Part shown: piece after piece, positions 34,441 through 47,470 of the stretch
Position numbering within the stretch: position 1 is the stretch's first letter
Layout of the letters: each line of letters opens with the position of its first letter
Assembly: GCA_009617715.1 (NCBI GenBank)
Contig: VTFK01000474.1
Span: 124,001 to 188,000, forward strand
Direction of reading: 5' to 3'
Source of the DNA: Plectrocnemia conspersa
Taxonomy: Eukaryota > Arthropoda > Insecta > Trichoptera > Polycentropodidae
DNA: 64,000 bases
The notes under the pieces: generated by a model
The model's database searches: none
Seen by the model: the letters and a program-made list of their open reading frames with translations, nothing else
Told to the model about the DNA's origin: nothing
Position numbers and translations under genes: made by a program

Positions 34441-35080
34441 CTGTCTTTTTGGAAAGTTATATGTCGCTAAACATTTATTTAAATTACTAAATTGTGTTGT
34501 TGACAATTAAACTATTCTCTAGTAATTAATTTTAATTTTAAGTCCTAAACGTCTTCAAATGTCCTCTAAGTTCTCTTTTTTTCTTAGACTAGAAATATTT
34601 TTTAAAAATAGTAAAGCATTGTTGTAGCTTCTGAGGTTTTGATGGTCTAAATTAAATAAAAATAAATAAATTAATTGATATAAATTTACTCAAATATAAT
34701 CATTGTAAAGTGTCCTTTTAAATCTATTAAGAATAAATTATAAGAAATAGATACATCACTAAACAAATACAAATTAAATAATTTCATAGCTTTAACGAAA
34801 CAATCTATGCAAAATAATTGCAATTAATTCATGATATTTTGCCAATATGGGCTGTGGGTATTTCTATATTTTTTTCTTATTTTTAATAACTAAAATTCTA
34901 AAAATACAGATTTCTTTAATAAAAAATATACCCTATAATAATAATAATATTTTAGACTAAAGTGCTTATAAATTATACACAAAAACTATTTATAATATTC
35001 TTAAATTGTTAAAAGTATATTTTTGCATTGTAATTATTTGGTTTTATATATTTTCATATTAATTAAAAACATCAAGAGCC
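34441..35080. other. AT-rich DNA, nothing recognised
   Basis: Probably includes the decayed 3' end of the adjacent LINE, but no tail could be identified. Confidence 0.4.
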
Positions 35081-35600
35081 TAGATTCAACCGACCCTGTT
35101 AATTTACTCACCAGCAACGTTCCTCGAATAAAACATCTTTCTTACGCATTTTGTTTAACAATTATTCCGTAAACGAGCAAAATAAATTTCGCCCGCAGAG
35201 GCAATGTTTATTATCCTTCCGGTCCTGGTCACGTCCTTTGCAAGCACTATTTTTTCAAGCAGCTTTTTTACGAGCTTTCACCGCAGGGAAACAAAGGATC
35301 ATATTATTTGCTGGAAAAGTAGACATTCCTAGTTATGCCAAAGGCATATTCACTTCCTCGACAATCTCTTCATCATCATTTCGCGTTTTTGTCCTTATCT
35401 CGACGAATTGTATTCTCTGGATGAAGTAGGCGTTTTTGATACCCTTAATTATATTTACTCACGCTTGGGTCTAGGCTTCTGAGCAAAAACACCTATAAGA
35501 TTAATATTTTTGAGACTGATAATGAAACGTCTCATCCTGCTTAGTCGTTCGATTCCAAACACTAAACCTGGTGTTAAAACTTTGGCGCGAGAGTAATTAA
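35081..35600. other. G+C-richer island 17
   Basis: Unique block. A 92-codon plus frame (35151-35429) has no recognisable domain. Composition suggests a regulatory or conserved non-coding element. Confidence 0.4.
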
Positions 35601-36330
35601 AATATTCATGGAATTAATTAATCCGCATTGCGACTAGATAGCTTCGAAGTGATTTAGAGGCTTCTGCGTAAATATACTTTAAGTAAATGTTAAGTAAAAG
35701 CCATATTAAGTTAGAATGAAAAATATTAACTAATACATTTAATTTATGACAAATAATAAATAAATTAAAATGATGCGGTAATAGATTTTTATTCAAAACT
35801 ATATTTCAACTCTAAATATTTATATCTATAAATAATTTTAATTTGATTAATGTTTCAGATATATAGATAATATAAATAGTGTGGTTTAATTAAAATAGCA
35901 GAAAATACTAATAAGGGATAAAAAACTTCTCACGAGATTTAAAATTACCAATGATAAATCTTTGACCGTGTTCAAACTCTCTGATGTTCCTTCACAAACA
36001 TTTGACAGAACTAAAAAGCATCAATCAATTATCTAACACTTGTTAGAACTGAAAACCATGACCATAAAGAAAAAATTGAAAATCGCTACTACACTAAAAT
36101 AGAGTTAAGCTAGACATAAATTTTTCTGATTGCGTTGCAAAATTGTTGTAAATAAAAATGAATCGAAGATTTCTTCTATGAAGAAATTGTCTTAACGAAA
36201 GTTATATACAAATTTTGGTTGAAGTTGAGCCTTAAAAATTTACACATTAGATTAAAATTTATAAAATAATATATCAATTGAAAGATTAAATACGTCTAAA
36301 AAGTGTTTAACCAATGCTATTATATTCCGC
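35601..36330. other. AT-rich DNA, nothing recognised
   Basis: AT-rich spacer with no structure seen. Confidence 0.45.
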
Positions 36331-36840
36331 ATGTCATAGTCACGTAAGACCCGGTAACAGGCGTCTCTGTTCCGTCGAGTGTCTCCATTCTTATTGTAGT
36401 GGCAGATCTGCATTTTATTCCGCCGGATGCTGCTCGGGGACTGATGTCATCTCCTGTGTGTCGGTAACCGTCGATGAATAATTCATTTTATTCAAGCAGC
36501 AGAGTTTACACAGTTCTCGCTACTCGTCCGTATCGCATTTATTATATAAAACACGAACGATGCATGCTGCAACGACGCAGCATCTCACCCGTAAGATTTT
36601 ACTCTAGGAATCTGCACGTGCTTTGATGATGGTCTGATATACATATGTATACATTACATATGTGTAGAAAATTGAAAAGATACACTCACTCAATTTATTT
36701 CCAAGTCATGAAAGTAGGTACGTCTAAATTTCATCCCTCTTTTCGTTTCTGCGAATGGCACTTCACGAAATCTAATTTGTTTGCTCGTCGCACATTACCA
36801 TTTTGGTGCTGGTTTTTACTGATTCTCTTTCTTTGAGAAG
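36331..36840. other. G+C-richer island 18
   Basis: Unique block with CpG at 36340-36480 and 36530-36600. A 63-codon plus frame (36645-36836) is not domain-like. It encloses the TATA-plus-hairpin arrangement listed separately. Confidence 0.4.
36543..36583 (+). promoter_or_regulatory. TATA box followed by a 7-bp hairpin
   Basis: TATATAAA (36543-36550) is followed 13 bp later by ATGCTGC-aacgac-GCAGCAT (36564-36583) inside a CpG-bearing island. Spacing puts the hairpin near where a start site would fall. No transcript evidence, and each part alone is common by chance. Confidence 0.25.
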
Positions 36841-37399
36841 ATTTAATAACGCAAAAGTTTAAAAAACAAAACTTTTGGGTAGTGAACCACAACTTTCCTG
36901 TGTAATAATTAATTAATTCATGAAGGACCTTTCAAAATATTATTTTAAAATTATCTGGATTTTTTTTTTTAAATTAATTATTGTTAATTTTTCGTTACAA
37001 TATGACAGACTTTAGTTCAATGTGGTATAATGGATTTACAATAAAAAACTATTAAATATTGAGCCACCAGACTAAAAGTTCGTCTGTACAATGCCATTTA
37101 TTTTATTTTTTATAAAATCATACGACAGCTTACGATCAATAGATGACACTATGCACGACTTAGTTTATTTTTTTTAATTATAAAAAGGTGTATTCTATAT
37201 TATGTTTATATATTTTTTAATAAAAGTCTTATTACTGGTGTTGCTTTACACTGAGTAGGTATTTGTTGAAGTGGGTATAATTAAATGTATATAGAAAAAT
37301 ATTTTTTAGATAGGACGCTCTATTTGTTATTGTGCGGTAAGCTCTTTTGAGCGAATTTTCCAAATATGCTTTTTAAATATAAATTCATGTGCTTAGCTC
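36841..37399. other. AT-rich DNA, nothing recognised
   Basis: May include eroded 3' sequence of the minus-strand LINE at 37400-37985. Confidence 0.4.
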
Positions 37400-37985
37400 A
37401 TTTTGTAGAAGTAGTAGCAAAATTTGCATACTATTTTGTATTATTAATTGCTCACCTCGCAAAATATTTATTCAGTACTTTTATAATTTATTTGCGATTG
37501 ACTTAACATAATAATCACTTGGTAAAATAGCTGTATTTTAAGTTTTGAAATATATTTCGTATACAAGAGAAAGAGAAACGGCCCGATAAAACTACCCTGA
37601 GTAACTTCAGGTGGATTTTTACGCGGTATTGAGTGCTTATTGTTTAGTGAAACAACATAGCTTATACATAACAGATTTAAGCGTATTAAGCGTAGCAGAT
37701 AGTTAGGGGTTTTGTATAGCTTATGAATCAAGCTTTACTATGGCAAAAACTTATTTGCATTTAATATTAAAAACCTGTACTATTTTTCATATTAAAATAA
37801 GTCCTTCGTCAAAATATTAGACTTGTGCGTTGCCGACTGATTTAACTATATAGTTTTATTTCCTATAGATTTTTTTTATTGTTTTAAATATTTTACTATA
37901 TACGGTAATAAATTGATGGGGCGATAACTAGTCAAAATTGTAGGATCTCATCGGGTTTTTATGGCATGGATTTTAGCGATTTTCT
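37400..37985 (-). mobile_element. Jockey-type LINE reverse transcriptase fragment
   Basis: On the minus strand, ILTSYRPINLLPYI (about 37910-37955, the 'YRPISLLP..SK' block) is followed after a decayed stretch by LIHKLYKTPNYLLRLIRLNL (37650-37735, the 'DGLL.KL...P..L..LI.SYL' block). Next come VSLNNKHSIPR and VTQGSFIGPFLFLLYTKYIS (37565-37625, the 'GVPQGS.LGP.LFLLY.NDI' block). The polymerase YADD block is not recognisable. Orientation matches the fragment at 31680-32165, but the sequences are not close copies. Confidence 0.85.
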
Positions 37986-38229
37986 AAATGGTTATGAAAT
38001 ACCCAAAATTTATACAGGCATTAAAGAAATGAATGCAAATTACAAGAGGGTGTTTCAATCAACGTAAAATTTCAGGTATATCTTACTTTGTAATAAATCT
38101 ATAAGAGGGCGCAAACACATCTCTGATATTGAAAAAAAAAATTATTAAGGATATTTGTGGCAAAATTAAAGCGAACGCAAATATAAATAAAAAAAACAAA
38201 ATTAGCGAGTCTTGTATCTCACTCAAAAC
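37986..38229. other. Mixed DNA between two LINE fragments
   Basis: Contains no recognisable block. It may be the eroded 5' side of either neighbour. Confidence 0.3.
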
Positions 38230-39140
38230 CATTGAAAACTGAGGATAGCTCAAGAAGCATAACGGGTCATGATAAAGTTTTAAAAATATGTAATGAATAT
38301 TGCTTTAAATTACATAAAATAGAGCAAATAATCCAGTATTTTCAAACAAATTCAGCTTTGAGTCAGATATTTACATGCAGAGATTTAAAAAGCTTATAAA
38401 AAAAACTAAAGATGAACAAATCCCCAGGAAGCGATGAAATTTCAGCGGAAATGATTAATGAACTCAGAGACAAGGGTGTTGCCATATTGTGTGAGATATG
38501 CAGCAAAATATAGAAAAGCGGATTATTGTCGTAAGACTGGATGGAATCCATATTTATATTCTCTTGCACAAAAAAAGAGCTACTAAGAAGGTCACAAATT
38601 ATAAAACAATTTTATTGATATCCTATACCAGTAAAATACTATTAAAAATAATAATGACGATTGCATAAGTATTTAGGTTGGCAAATACACACAGTACAAA
38701 TTGTTTTTTTTAAAGAAAAGGAACTAAAGAGCAAATATTTATTATTTGATAAATTATTGCTTTGCTTCGTAGACTATACAAAAAAAATTGTGTAAAGTGA
38801 GATTGTCTCTGGAATTTCTACATACTGTAAAGCTTATATAGCAGCAGTATAGCAGTAGTACGAGTGAACTCATGGATAATAAATAAGTACAAAATTGTAA
38901 AAGTACTAGACGAGGGTATATTTTATCACCTGACCTATTTAATATCTACGGATAATATATAGTGAAAAGGGCACTGGATATCAATGAGAGGGAAAACTAT
39001 CGAACTTGAGATAAGCCGATGACACAACATTAATAACGAGAACTATCGATGAAATGGCGTTGAAATTAATAAATCACGTCAAAAGAGAGAGCAACATTTT
39101 AGGGCCCAAAATTATCAAATCTAAGATCAAATTCATATTT
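38230..39140 (+). mobile_element. RTE-like LINE reverse transcriptase, mutated YADD
   Basis: Plus strand. MNKSPGSDEISAEMINELRD (38412-38471) is the 'K..KSPG.DGI.AEM.K' start of the RT domain. DWMESIFI, TNYKTILLISYTSKILLKII and HTVQIGF-like, GTKEQIFII blocks follow in order. Near 38920 the 'GV.QGCILSP.LFN.Y' block is eroded (DEGIFYHLTYLISTD). At 39006-39065 NLR-stop-ADDTTLITRTIDEMALK is the catalytic YADD box, with its Tyr codon now TAA (39012-39014), followed by HVKRESNILG. Motif style is that of endonuclease-RT elements of the RTE kind. Not functional. Confidence 0.88.
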
Positions 39141-39330
39141 AAAAAAATCTGTCTCAAAACACTTTTTTTCAAGGTACTATTACATATGTAAATATATCAA
39201 TGCGCGTTAGACTAGATTCACATTAACATTTGCTTTTTTGACACAATAATTACAGTATAGTGTTACAAAATGCTTTAGTTTATTATCAAATGGTAACAAT
39301 AAGTATAACTAAAATATTATCTAACCAACT
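39141..39330. other. AT-rich spacer
   Basis: Possible 3' remainder of the LINE. No tail repeat identified. Confidence 0.35.
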
Positions 39331-39800
39331 TGAAGGAAAAGTGGCTTGAAATTGCGATACGGAGCCTTGGATGAAAGTTACAAGCAGGAGCGTGTCTGTC
39401 TTCATATTACAATTACATTACGAGAGAAAAGCGTAAGGAGAAACCTTCAAATTTCTCTCCCAGGCGAATACCCGCGACATTTTCCAAGAAGTTGTAACAG
39501 AGCATCCGAGATACTCGGTAATTGGGCTTAAATGACTCGCTGAACCCGCATGAAATTGTTTGCAGAAAATAATAATGCCAATTTAGTCACGTTTATATTA
39601 TATAAAATTTAGCGCTATATTATATAAATGCTATATATCACTATTCGATTCGGTTGGGTTTTTCCCGGTTTAGGGTTAAGGGGATTTGAGATGCATTCTG
39701 AGAGTGCAGCGATTTCGAGGATATATCATTTAAACCACATTCCCTCTGGGAAGAAAGTCACTTCGAATGCGATTGAAATATACTTATAATATAAAATGTT
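39331..39800. other. G+C-richer island 19
   Basis: Unique block. A 61-codon plus frame at 39346-39531 is not domain-like. A GGTTTAGGGTTAAGGGG string near 39668 is a weak telomere-like or piggyBac-end look-alike without support. Confidence 0.35.
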
Positions 39801-42800
39801 CTCATTGAAATAGCTATGAGCGCAAAATGATTGATTCGAAAACCTCTTTACATAGCAATGGTTCAATATAAATTTATTATAGTTCAAAAGTTATTGTAAC
39901 AAACTTTTAAACTTATCGATCAGATTGACATCCTTTATTTATTTTTAAGCATATTCACTATGAACCTTAAGAATTTTTTATTATTATTATATCGTCAAAC
40001 TATTTAGAAAATTGTTCTAAAAGCCTAAGCTATACCTTGACATAAATTTCATGGATTGCTTAATGCTGATATTTTAATATCCCATCGAATTATTTAGTCA
40101 AGTTTAATCAATTTTCATCAAAACTTTCATTATTTCTACTTTTATGATTTTTAAGAGAAAGAAATTCCGAATGAGTTAAAAAGTTTTTTATACACACTGA
40201 AAGCACAACTTTGTTGCGACAGAAGCTTAGTAAACTTTGGCACGTCATTCAAATACTAACTGAAACAGCTATATATTTCCAACTATAAAATACTAAAAAA
40301 ATATAAAATATTTTTTATTATTATATTTATATCATAGTTGACCCTTAAAATTATACATTGTATATTACGATTAACATATAGACATAGTATTAAGGTGTCA
40401 ATTTATATAAGATATACGTATATATATATTGTGTGAATGTGTTACCTATAACTAACAATTTAATGTGTTGTATTACTATAACATGAACGCTTTGAATCGA
40501 CTGACAATTAACACCTGTCGCTGGAGATTGATAGTTTGCGATAAATCTAGATTAAGCCATTGATGTCTAATGTGTTTGTTTGTAGATCAATCAGACTTGT
40601 GTCGGATAGTGTGTTTGTTAAATATCCTTAGATGTTGTAAAGTCAACGTGCTTTGGTGGTAAATAAACATATGTATATAGGTATATATAACGTCTATATT
40701 TGATATCAAACAATCATGACAAATTGAATTACTTTTGAGTTCAATGATAAATATAAATATTTATTTTTTAATGTTTGACTAAATTATCTTAAATGTGCAT
40801 TTTTGCTAAAATAAAAATAGTCATAGAATTGCATAAAATAAGTTGGAACTGTAGGTCTCTTTTTTTATTTAATAAGCATTACCCTTAAACATTTCCGCGT
40901 TTTAAGTAAAGCTTTCATTACCTAAATAAATATCCAAAAATGTAAAAGTATTATAAATATTAGAAAAAAAAATAATTTCTATTTATTAAATTTTTGGCCC
41001 TTCTCAGAAAAAATGCTTTATTTTACCAATACATATTTATGTATCATATACATAAATAAAAATTGTTCTAGTGTTTGAAATTATTTTGTATTAAAAATAA
41101 TGCGACCTTTATTAAGTTGAATACGTTCTGTTATCATATACAATATATCTAATATATAATATTTTTGTCACATTTTTGTCACAAAGGATTATTATATATT
41201 ATATTGAGTGATGTACACGTGTTTATCTAAACTATTTTAACTTCTTTAATGGAAATATGCAGTAGCTAAACACCTTTACTGTATTAATGACCAATAAAGT
41301 CTTTTCGACAATTCTTGAATTATTGATTCTAGATCGTATTACTAATGGTCAGAAAGAAAAAAACTTTAGGTACATTAGTAAAAATACTTTTAAAGTAGAT
41401 ATGTCTTATTTTGTTCATAAACGTCACATAGATTAAAACTATTTTCTTAATTTACTTAAATTACCTCACAATATCTTTGAATAAATATATTATAAACTTT
41501 ATGAATAATTACCGCATTAGCACAATATTTTATTCCTGAACTTTATTACGTAAATAGCGTTTATTAAAAAAAATGTTACCAATAAAATATTTCTTTTATT
41601 AAAAGTAACAGAATTTGAATAGATTATTTCGGTATTTAAAATTATTTCATGCTATTTAATTACTTTTTTTTTATATAAAATTTTAGCGTTTGAGAACCCT
41701 AGGTTTTTTGATTTCGAGGCTAGTGAGACTCAGGGTGGATTCTAAGAATTTTATTACAATATATTTACAATTGTTGCGACACACAAGTTATAAAATATTA
41801 GAGCTTAACACTACTGTTTTGAAACTTTGTAGAAGTACTGAATAAAATAAAATTGCTATTATATATAATTAAAAAAATAAAAGGCATAAAATATCATGCA
41901 CATCAATTAGTTTTTATTATTTAAATTAAACAATGCTTAAACAACACTCCCTTAATTTTATATAGTAAAAAATGTAGTACAGTTTATAAATAAAACATAG
42001 TAATTTTACACGCTACGTAGTCAATTAGCCCTCGGAATTTTCTTGTAGGTAAATAAGAGTTTATGTGTAAAATATCCCTAATGTTCACGTTGCGTGAATA
42101 ATTCCATCTCGTGAATTTTATTACGAATAGTGTTAGCGTAAAGTAAAATTTCTGAGAATTTCACTAGTAACAGTAAAGTAGCAGTCGTTTTTTATAAATT
42201 AAAAGCCAAGATTTGAGTACATTATTTTTATGAGTATAATATGTATTAATTTAAAATATAAATATTTTAAAATCTATGATGGGGTCAACAGTTATATTAA
42301 TTTAATAGAAGCCTAAAACAGATAATAAATAATTTTGAAAAAATACTTCCACTAAAGGAAGCTATTAAGGATATAATATTTAATTGCCAAAAAAATTGTA
42401 GTTTAACAGAGAGTATATGAAAAAAATATTTTGACGATGCCTTAAAACTCTTTTCCATAGTCGACTTCTGCACTACGCATTCTTTAGCGATGTTGATTGC
42501 ACAAATGCCAATAAAGACAATGTTATGCCGATATTTCAACTAACAACAAATCAGATTATACTAAATCAAATGCACTTGGCAGTTTGCCTCATCTTTAAAC
42601 TTAGGCACAGAATCGATCCATAAAAAAATTACACCGAGCGTAACGAATAAAAAAATAATTGCTCTCTTCTGTCAGGCCAAATAAATTCATAACAAATAAC
42701 GCCACTAAGAAGGTTGAAAAACTCTGATTTATATAGTTGAAATGATATTGTATGAAGGCAAGTAAATTTAACTAAAAAGCGGTATTCATCGGCACGCCTT

Positions 42801-43270
42801 GAAAAATCCAAACAGCGTTTATCTGCTGTACGTGCGTATGTGACTACATTACGCATAATGCGACACCCTCGTATTTGTTTATTTTATTAATGCACAGTAT
42901 CCAATGTAGGTTATCTGAGATTGGTTTGCGAGCACGTTCACAAAAATAAGATTACACAAATGTCTGACATTTGTCCCTTTTTTCTGATGAAAAGTCATGA
43001 AAATGGTATGCCTGTATTTAAATGAGATTTATGTAACAAACTACTTGATTGTTGGAAAACTACCAATGGGATTTTTTTTAGATATGTGGAACTACTATGT
43101 ATGAATGTACAATATATTTCTGTACATTAATATAAGTTATTTTTAATATATAATGGCATATAATAAAATATTATTTTAGCACTGTTTGACCGCCAATATT
43201 TATTTTATAAATCAAAAGCGTAAATTTTATAGTAGTGGGTACTATATATAGACATTTTTATTTGTGGCAC
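39801..43270. other. Long AT-rich tract, no gene recognised
   Basis: About 3.4 kb with no island of note. 40490-40660 and 42440-42880 are slightly more complex. Minus frames of 80 and 75 codons (42297-42539, 42629-42856) lie in the second patch. They are not shared with any family I recognise and may be an eroded transposon. Confidence 0.5.
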
Positions 43271-43520
43271 AAGTCTCTTGATTTGCTGAATATTTGAATA
43301 ATAAACGGAGCGCGCACAGTCGGTGTAGGGTTTTAAAAAAAAGTTTTTGGGTTGTGTTGAATTTCAAATTTTGAAGTTTTTTTTGTTGTTTGCTCTCAGT
43401 GGCAACGCTTGATTTATTGCAAAGCGATCACGATAACGACGCGCACTTAGAAATGTTTCATTTTATGACATTGCTGGGGCAAAGTTGGTAAAATAAATGA
43501 GCTGGAAAGAGTTTATCGGA
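43271..43520. other. Small G+C-richer island 20
   Basis: Short unique block with CpG at 43305-43325 and 43425-43450. No frame or motif named. Confidence 0.35.
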
Positions 43521-44330
43521 TTATGAATTTTCCATATTTTATTCAGTGTATGTGTGTATATTGACAAGAGACGGATAATATAAGAGGTACTTAAGATTGA
43601 ATGGTAATGTGGAAAACATCATAATCAATACGTTAATATTACATAATTTTATACAAGGTCATTTTAATATTCAGTTTTGGTTTCGGCTAAAAAGTATAGT
43701 TAATGTTTGATTTTGGCCAAGAGCGTATTTATGCATGCTTTATTAGCTTCACATTATATTTACAATAATTACACTATTGACTAGGACACCAACTGCAAAT
43801 ACTTAGATGAAAATAAATTATTTTTATTCGCCATATAGCTATGCTTATTGAGGAGTTGTTCAAAATTTTCATACTTGCATGTAGATAATATATGGTACAC
43901 AAATACTTGGTTTTTCTAGAAGCACTGATTTTAATATATTCCATACTTGAAGGAGTGCTTTCCTAATTACATCTAAGTAAATCAAATTTTAGGGTTCTTG
44001 CTGTAGAATAGGTCTTAAAATGATTCAGCTAAATGATAATATAAGATTTTTGTTGTTTAATTTCAGTCTTTACAATAATTTATGGGCTTGTTTAAGAAAA
44101 CTTATTACATATTATATAATAACAAAGTTGATAGACTAAACCCTTTAATATTACATTTATATTTTACCTATATTAGGAATAACATATTAAATGTTTTACT
44201 GTAGTACGATACTCCAAATCGACCAATACATTTTCAATACAAACTATTCTCTACTCTCGCAAAATGTTTTCAATTCAAATATTATTCCACAGAATCATAT
44301 ATTTATCTTTTATATAATAAAAAAAATCTG
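43521..44330. other. AT-rich DNA, nothing recognised
   Basis: No repeat, boundary or frame supported. Confidence 0.45.
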
Positions 44331-44475
44331 TCGCGCTGACGTCTCTACCCTGTGTATTTGTGTTTTTTCGGCAGCAATCAAAAGGTTGAACAAGTTTGGC
44401 ATTCGGCGTGAGCGTGCACAATGGTCCCCGTCGAGGTGGCGGAAAATTGGGTGCGAAACTTCCGAGCCGCCCTGT

Positions 44476-44514
<39 letters not shown>

Positions 44515-44720
44515 TAATACATACATATGTGTACATAGGCTTCGCATAAAAACGAACGGGCACAAGTCGAAAGGCGCCGTGGCCAGTTGTGCGTATTGAT
44601 CCGAAGGGTCTTATAGAACGAAGGAGCACTTCCGAGTGCGAAAGCGACGCGTTCTCACACGGCGTGATCGTCGCTTAATAATTTCCTGCGCGTTAATAAC
44701 CAACTTTTTTGGTCATATTT
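44331..44720. other. G+C-richer island 21 interrupted by a TA microsatellite
   Basis: CpG-rich on both sides of the satellite (44330-44475 and 44530-44690). Five overlapping frames of 67-108 codons on both strands read through the satellite as tyrosine/isoleucine repeats and are artefacts of it. Confidence 0.4.
44478..44530. repeat. (TA)n microsatellite, partly self-complementary
   Basis: An almost pure TA run from 44481 to 44508, then ACATATATAATACATACATATGTGTACAT. The whole segment is close to self-complementary because of GTACACA before and TGTGTAC after it. Confidence 0.95.
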
Positions 44721-46840
44721 TATTCATGAGCGCATCCGACTAGTTCGCATGAACGTTTGATGCTGAAATATAAACAAAGTTTTGCATTTTTATGTTTAAT
44801 TATTTTTAATCGTAGGATAACAAAAATCGCGAATTGATAGATGAAACTTTTGGTAGAACCTTTTTTGTTCTAGAGAATAAATATAGTCATAAGTATATTT
44901 ATTCTCCGCTGTTTTCATTAACTGTGTATTTGTGTAACAAATGTATCAATCGATAAATTTACTACGTATTCTGAATCAGTTTTTTTATTGGTATTATTAC
45001 CTTAGAAAATACACGGTAACTTTTCGTAGGCGTAGATTTAATCCTTAATTGTATATAAAAGCGTTCCATATGCGGTATGCGTGATTCATATCCTATATAT
45101 GGAATTCTTTCCTTTACCAAAACTTTACCTTGAAATTGCATTCTCTAACTCCTTGGCAATGTATATAAATACAACATTTTTTTCCGTAATCTATAAATTA
45201 AAAACTAACAAATATTGATATTAAAAAAAAAAAACATTTAAAGGAAAAAATATTATTAGTGTTAAAATTCGGATTATGTAAATATTTTACCTAATTTAAA
45301 AAAAATATATTTTCACGTTTTTAAGTGTTTATTTAATGATCATCTTATATTTTAATTGATCTGTCGATTTATAAGTTAATGTTGAATTTTGTACACTAAT
45401 GTATTATAGTATCTATCCAAATGTAAAGAAAAAAACATTCTTTTAACTAAAACAATATAAAAAAAAAAATTTTTTTTCATATTATTTAAAAAAAATTTAA
45501 ATCTACTGATTTTTATAAATATTTTTTGAGTTACTAAGCTAACTTTTTATTAATATTTTCTCAAAGAAAATAAAAATTTATATATATATATATTGGATAG
45601 AGTGTTACCGCAATTATATATTGTATAACATTTAAATATTAAAAATGAATTGTCAACTCGAATACAATTTTTTTATGTAATGTTGACATCAAACCATTAA
45701 ACGTTACTTAGTAGATATGCTATTTTTTTTAACTATTTAGGTTAGTTAAAGCGATATTCTTTAATGTTTCTATAATTTTTAACGTAATAAGTAGAATTAT
45801 GTATAGAATAAAAGTATTTTTCACGATATACTTCACAATATTTAACTTGGAGCTATATAGGAAGAAAATATATTTATAAGAATATATTTGTATAACAAAA
45901 CTTAGGTAATCGCTTTTTGTACTTGCATTACTAGAAGTTTGTAGTTAAGCTACTGGATTAAACTAATAAATATTAACACTAATCCATTATTGTTTTTGTC
46001 GTAAAAGTTTGTGGTTTAGCTACTAAAAATTCTACTTAAAAATAATATTAATAATAACATTTTATTTTTTCTTTAATTGCATATTATTTTTTATTATAAA
46101 AAATTATTAAACTTGTCTAGTACATATGTAGCTAAATAAAATTTTGATCGTTGTATATTCAATTTGTTTATTTAATGTTTTTAATAGAAAAGGATTATTT
46201 TATAAAATTATTTAAATACATTTATTACAAAACAATTTTATTATAATGAAATGAAATTATTATAAAAAAAAATACTTCAGGGTACTAAACTTCATGTTCT
46301 TTATAAACTTTAACAATTTCATAAAATTTAAATTATTGTTAAGTTAAAATGCTCAAATTTAAATAGTTATTGTTATACAAATTATATAGTATATATATGT
46401 AGGTTTTACATTTGATATTCTTATTTTAAATATCAAAAAAAAAAATATTTATGATATTATCAAATTATATATTTAAGCATTAATTTAGAATGTTTAAAAT
46501 ATGAGTAAATGGAAAAAAAATATTTTCTTCAAAAAAATCCGTTTATATTAATTTAAAATGTTAAATTATGAAATAAAAAATATTTTTAATTTAGCTTACC
46601 TCTCTTACCATTAATATAATTTATAAAGAATTATATAAGTTTTATATATTATAACATGATAATATATATAAAGTAATCGGAAACGTTTAAAATATGGGCA
46701 AAAATAGATGTGTTGAATAGTCATCAAAACATTTAAAAAGTCACTTATTAAAAATAATTAAAGATTCATTAAAATCAGTATTGTTTAGTTTATCACTCAC
46801 GATATGTAAAATTGTATTGAAAAGTACCAACCTATTAATA
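44721..46840. other. Long AT-rich tract, nothing recognised
   Basis: Extremely AT-rich from 45180 to 46800, with many A8-A10 and TA runs and no open frame. No transposon end found. Confidence 0.5.
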
Positions 46841-47470
46841 ATTAAGCTCTGAAGCTGAGAAAGCCCCATGCCGATCCAGTTTATCCATCACGCCTCCGCA
46901 ATGTGCGCCGTTTTGAAATTACATTATACACAAAGATAAATAGAGACAATGCCTTGAAAGGCATTCAGGTCATGTATCCCAGCTTAGACAATAGCCCAAA
47001 GACACCGTAGAGACGCGATTCGCCCTCATTGTGGCCCAAAATGCGGCCCTGCAGAGAGAGAGAGAGCCCATCACTCACACGCCTCACGTACTTGACTGAT
47101 AGAAGGCCAACGACAAAAAAAAGCGACAATATGTTTGCAAGCCTAATTGTGCCCAGGGGTTGGACCTAGTTTGGACCAGCGTACTAAGTGAAAAAGCCGA
47201 ATGGGATTGGCACAGCAAAAAAATCGTATCGGTGCGAGCTTTAAGCTCCGACGGTCGAAGCTTTTTTTTCGGAAAATCATAATTGAAAAAAAGGGGTCGG
47301 TAGAATTGTTGCTTTGTGAATATTTAGGAATGGCTTACGAGCGTTACGGCTGCCAGTGTGATTAAAATGTATACGTGCGAAAAAATATTGGTTTGGTTTT
47401 AAAAATGTGGTGTTTTTGTTTGTTTACATTGGATCCACTCGAGTTCCATACAGGACGATTCAGTATGAAT
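46841..47470. other. G+C-richer island 22 with an (AG)7 run
   Basis: Prominent island. GCAGAGAGAGAGAGAGCCCATCAC surrounds 47053-47066 and offers several overlapping GAGAG sites beside a GCCCAT core, next to CpG-rich DNA. This is the kind of mix seen in GAGA-factor-bound elements, including Polycomb response elements. That reading is speculative. No coding frame. Confidence 0.4.

Noticed and set aside
9791..35239. Shared 14-mer TGGTCACGTCCTTT at 9791-9804 and 35226-35239
   Set aside because: In 64 kb several exact 14-mer pairs are expected by chance, and similarity does not extend beyond it.
38670..38700. TTTAGGTTGGCAAATA as a mariner terminal repeat
   Set aside because: It lies inside the RTE-like reverse transcriptase frame, where it encodes part of the block before GTKEQIFII; there is no partner end.
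39668..39684. Telomere-like GGTTTAGGGTTAAGGGG
   Set aside because: Single short occurrence without tandem repetition.
42297..42856. Two minus frames as a receptor or transposase gene
   Set aside because: Hydrophobic stretches are due to AT-rich codons; no family motif found on careful reading.
44191..44629. Five overlapping frames of 67-108 codons on both strands
   Set aside because: All run through the TA microsatellite and encode Tyr/Ile repeats; different frames of the same bases.
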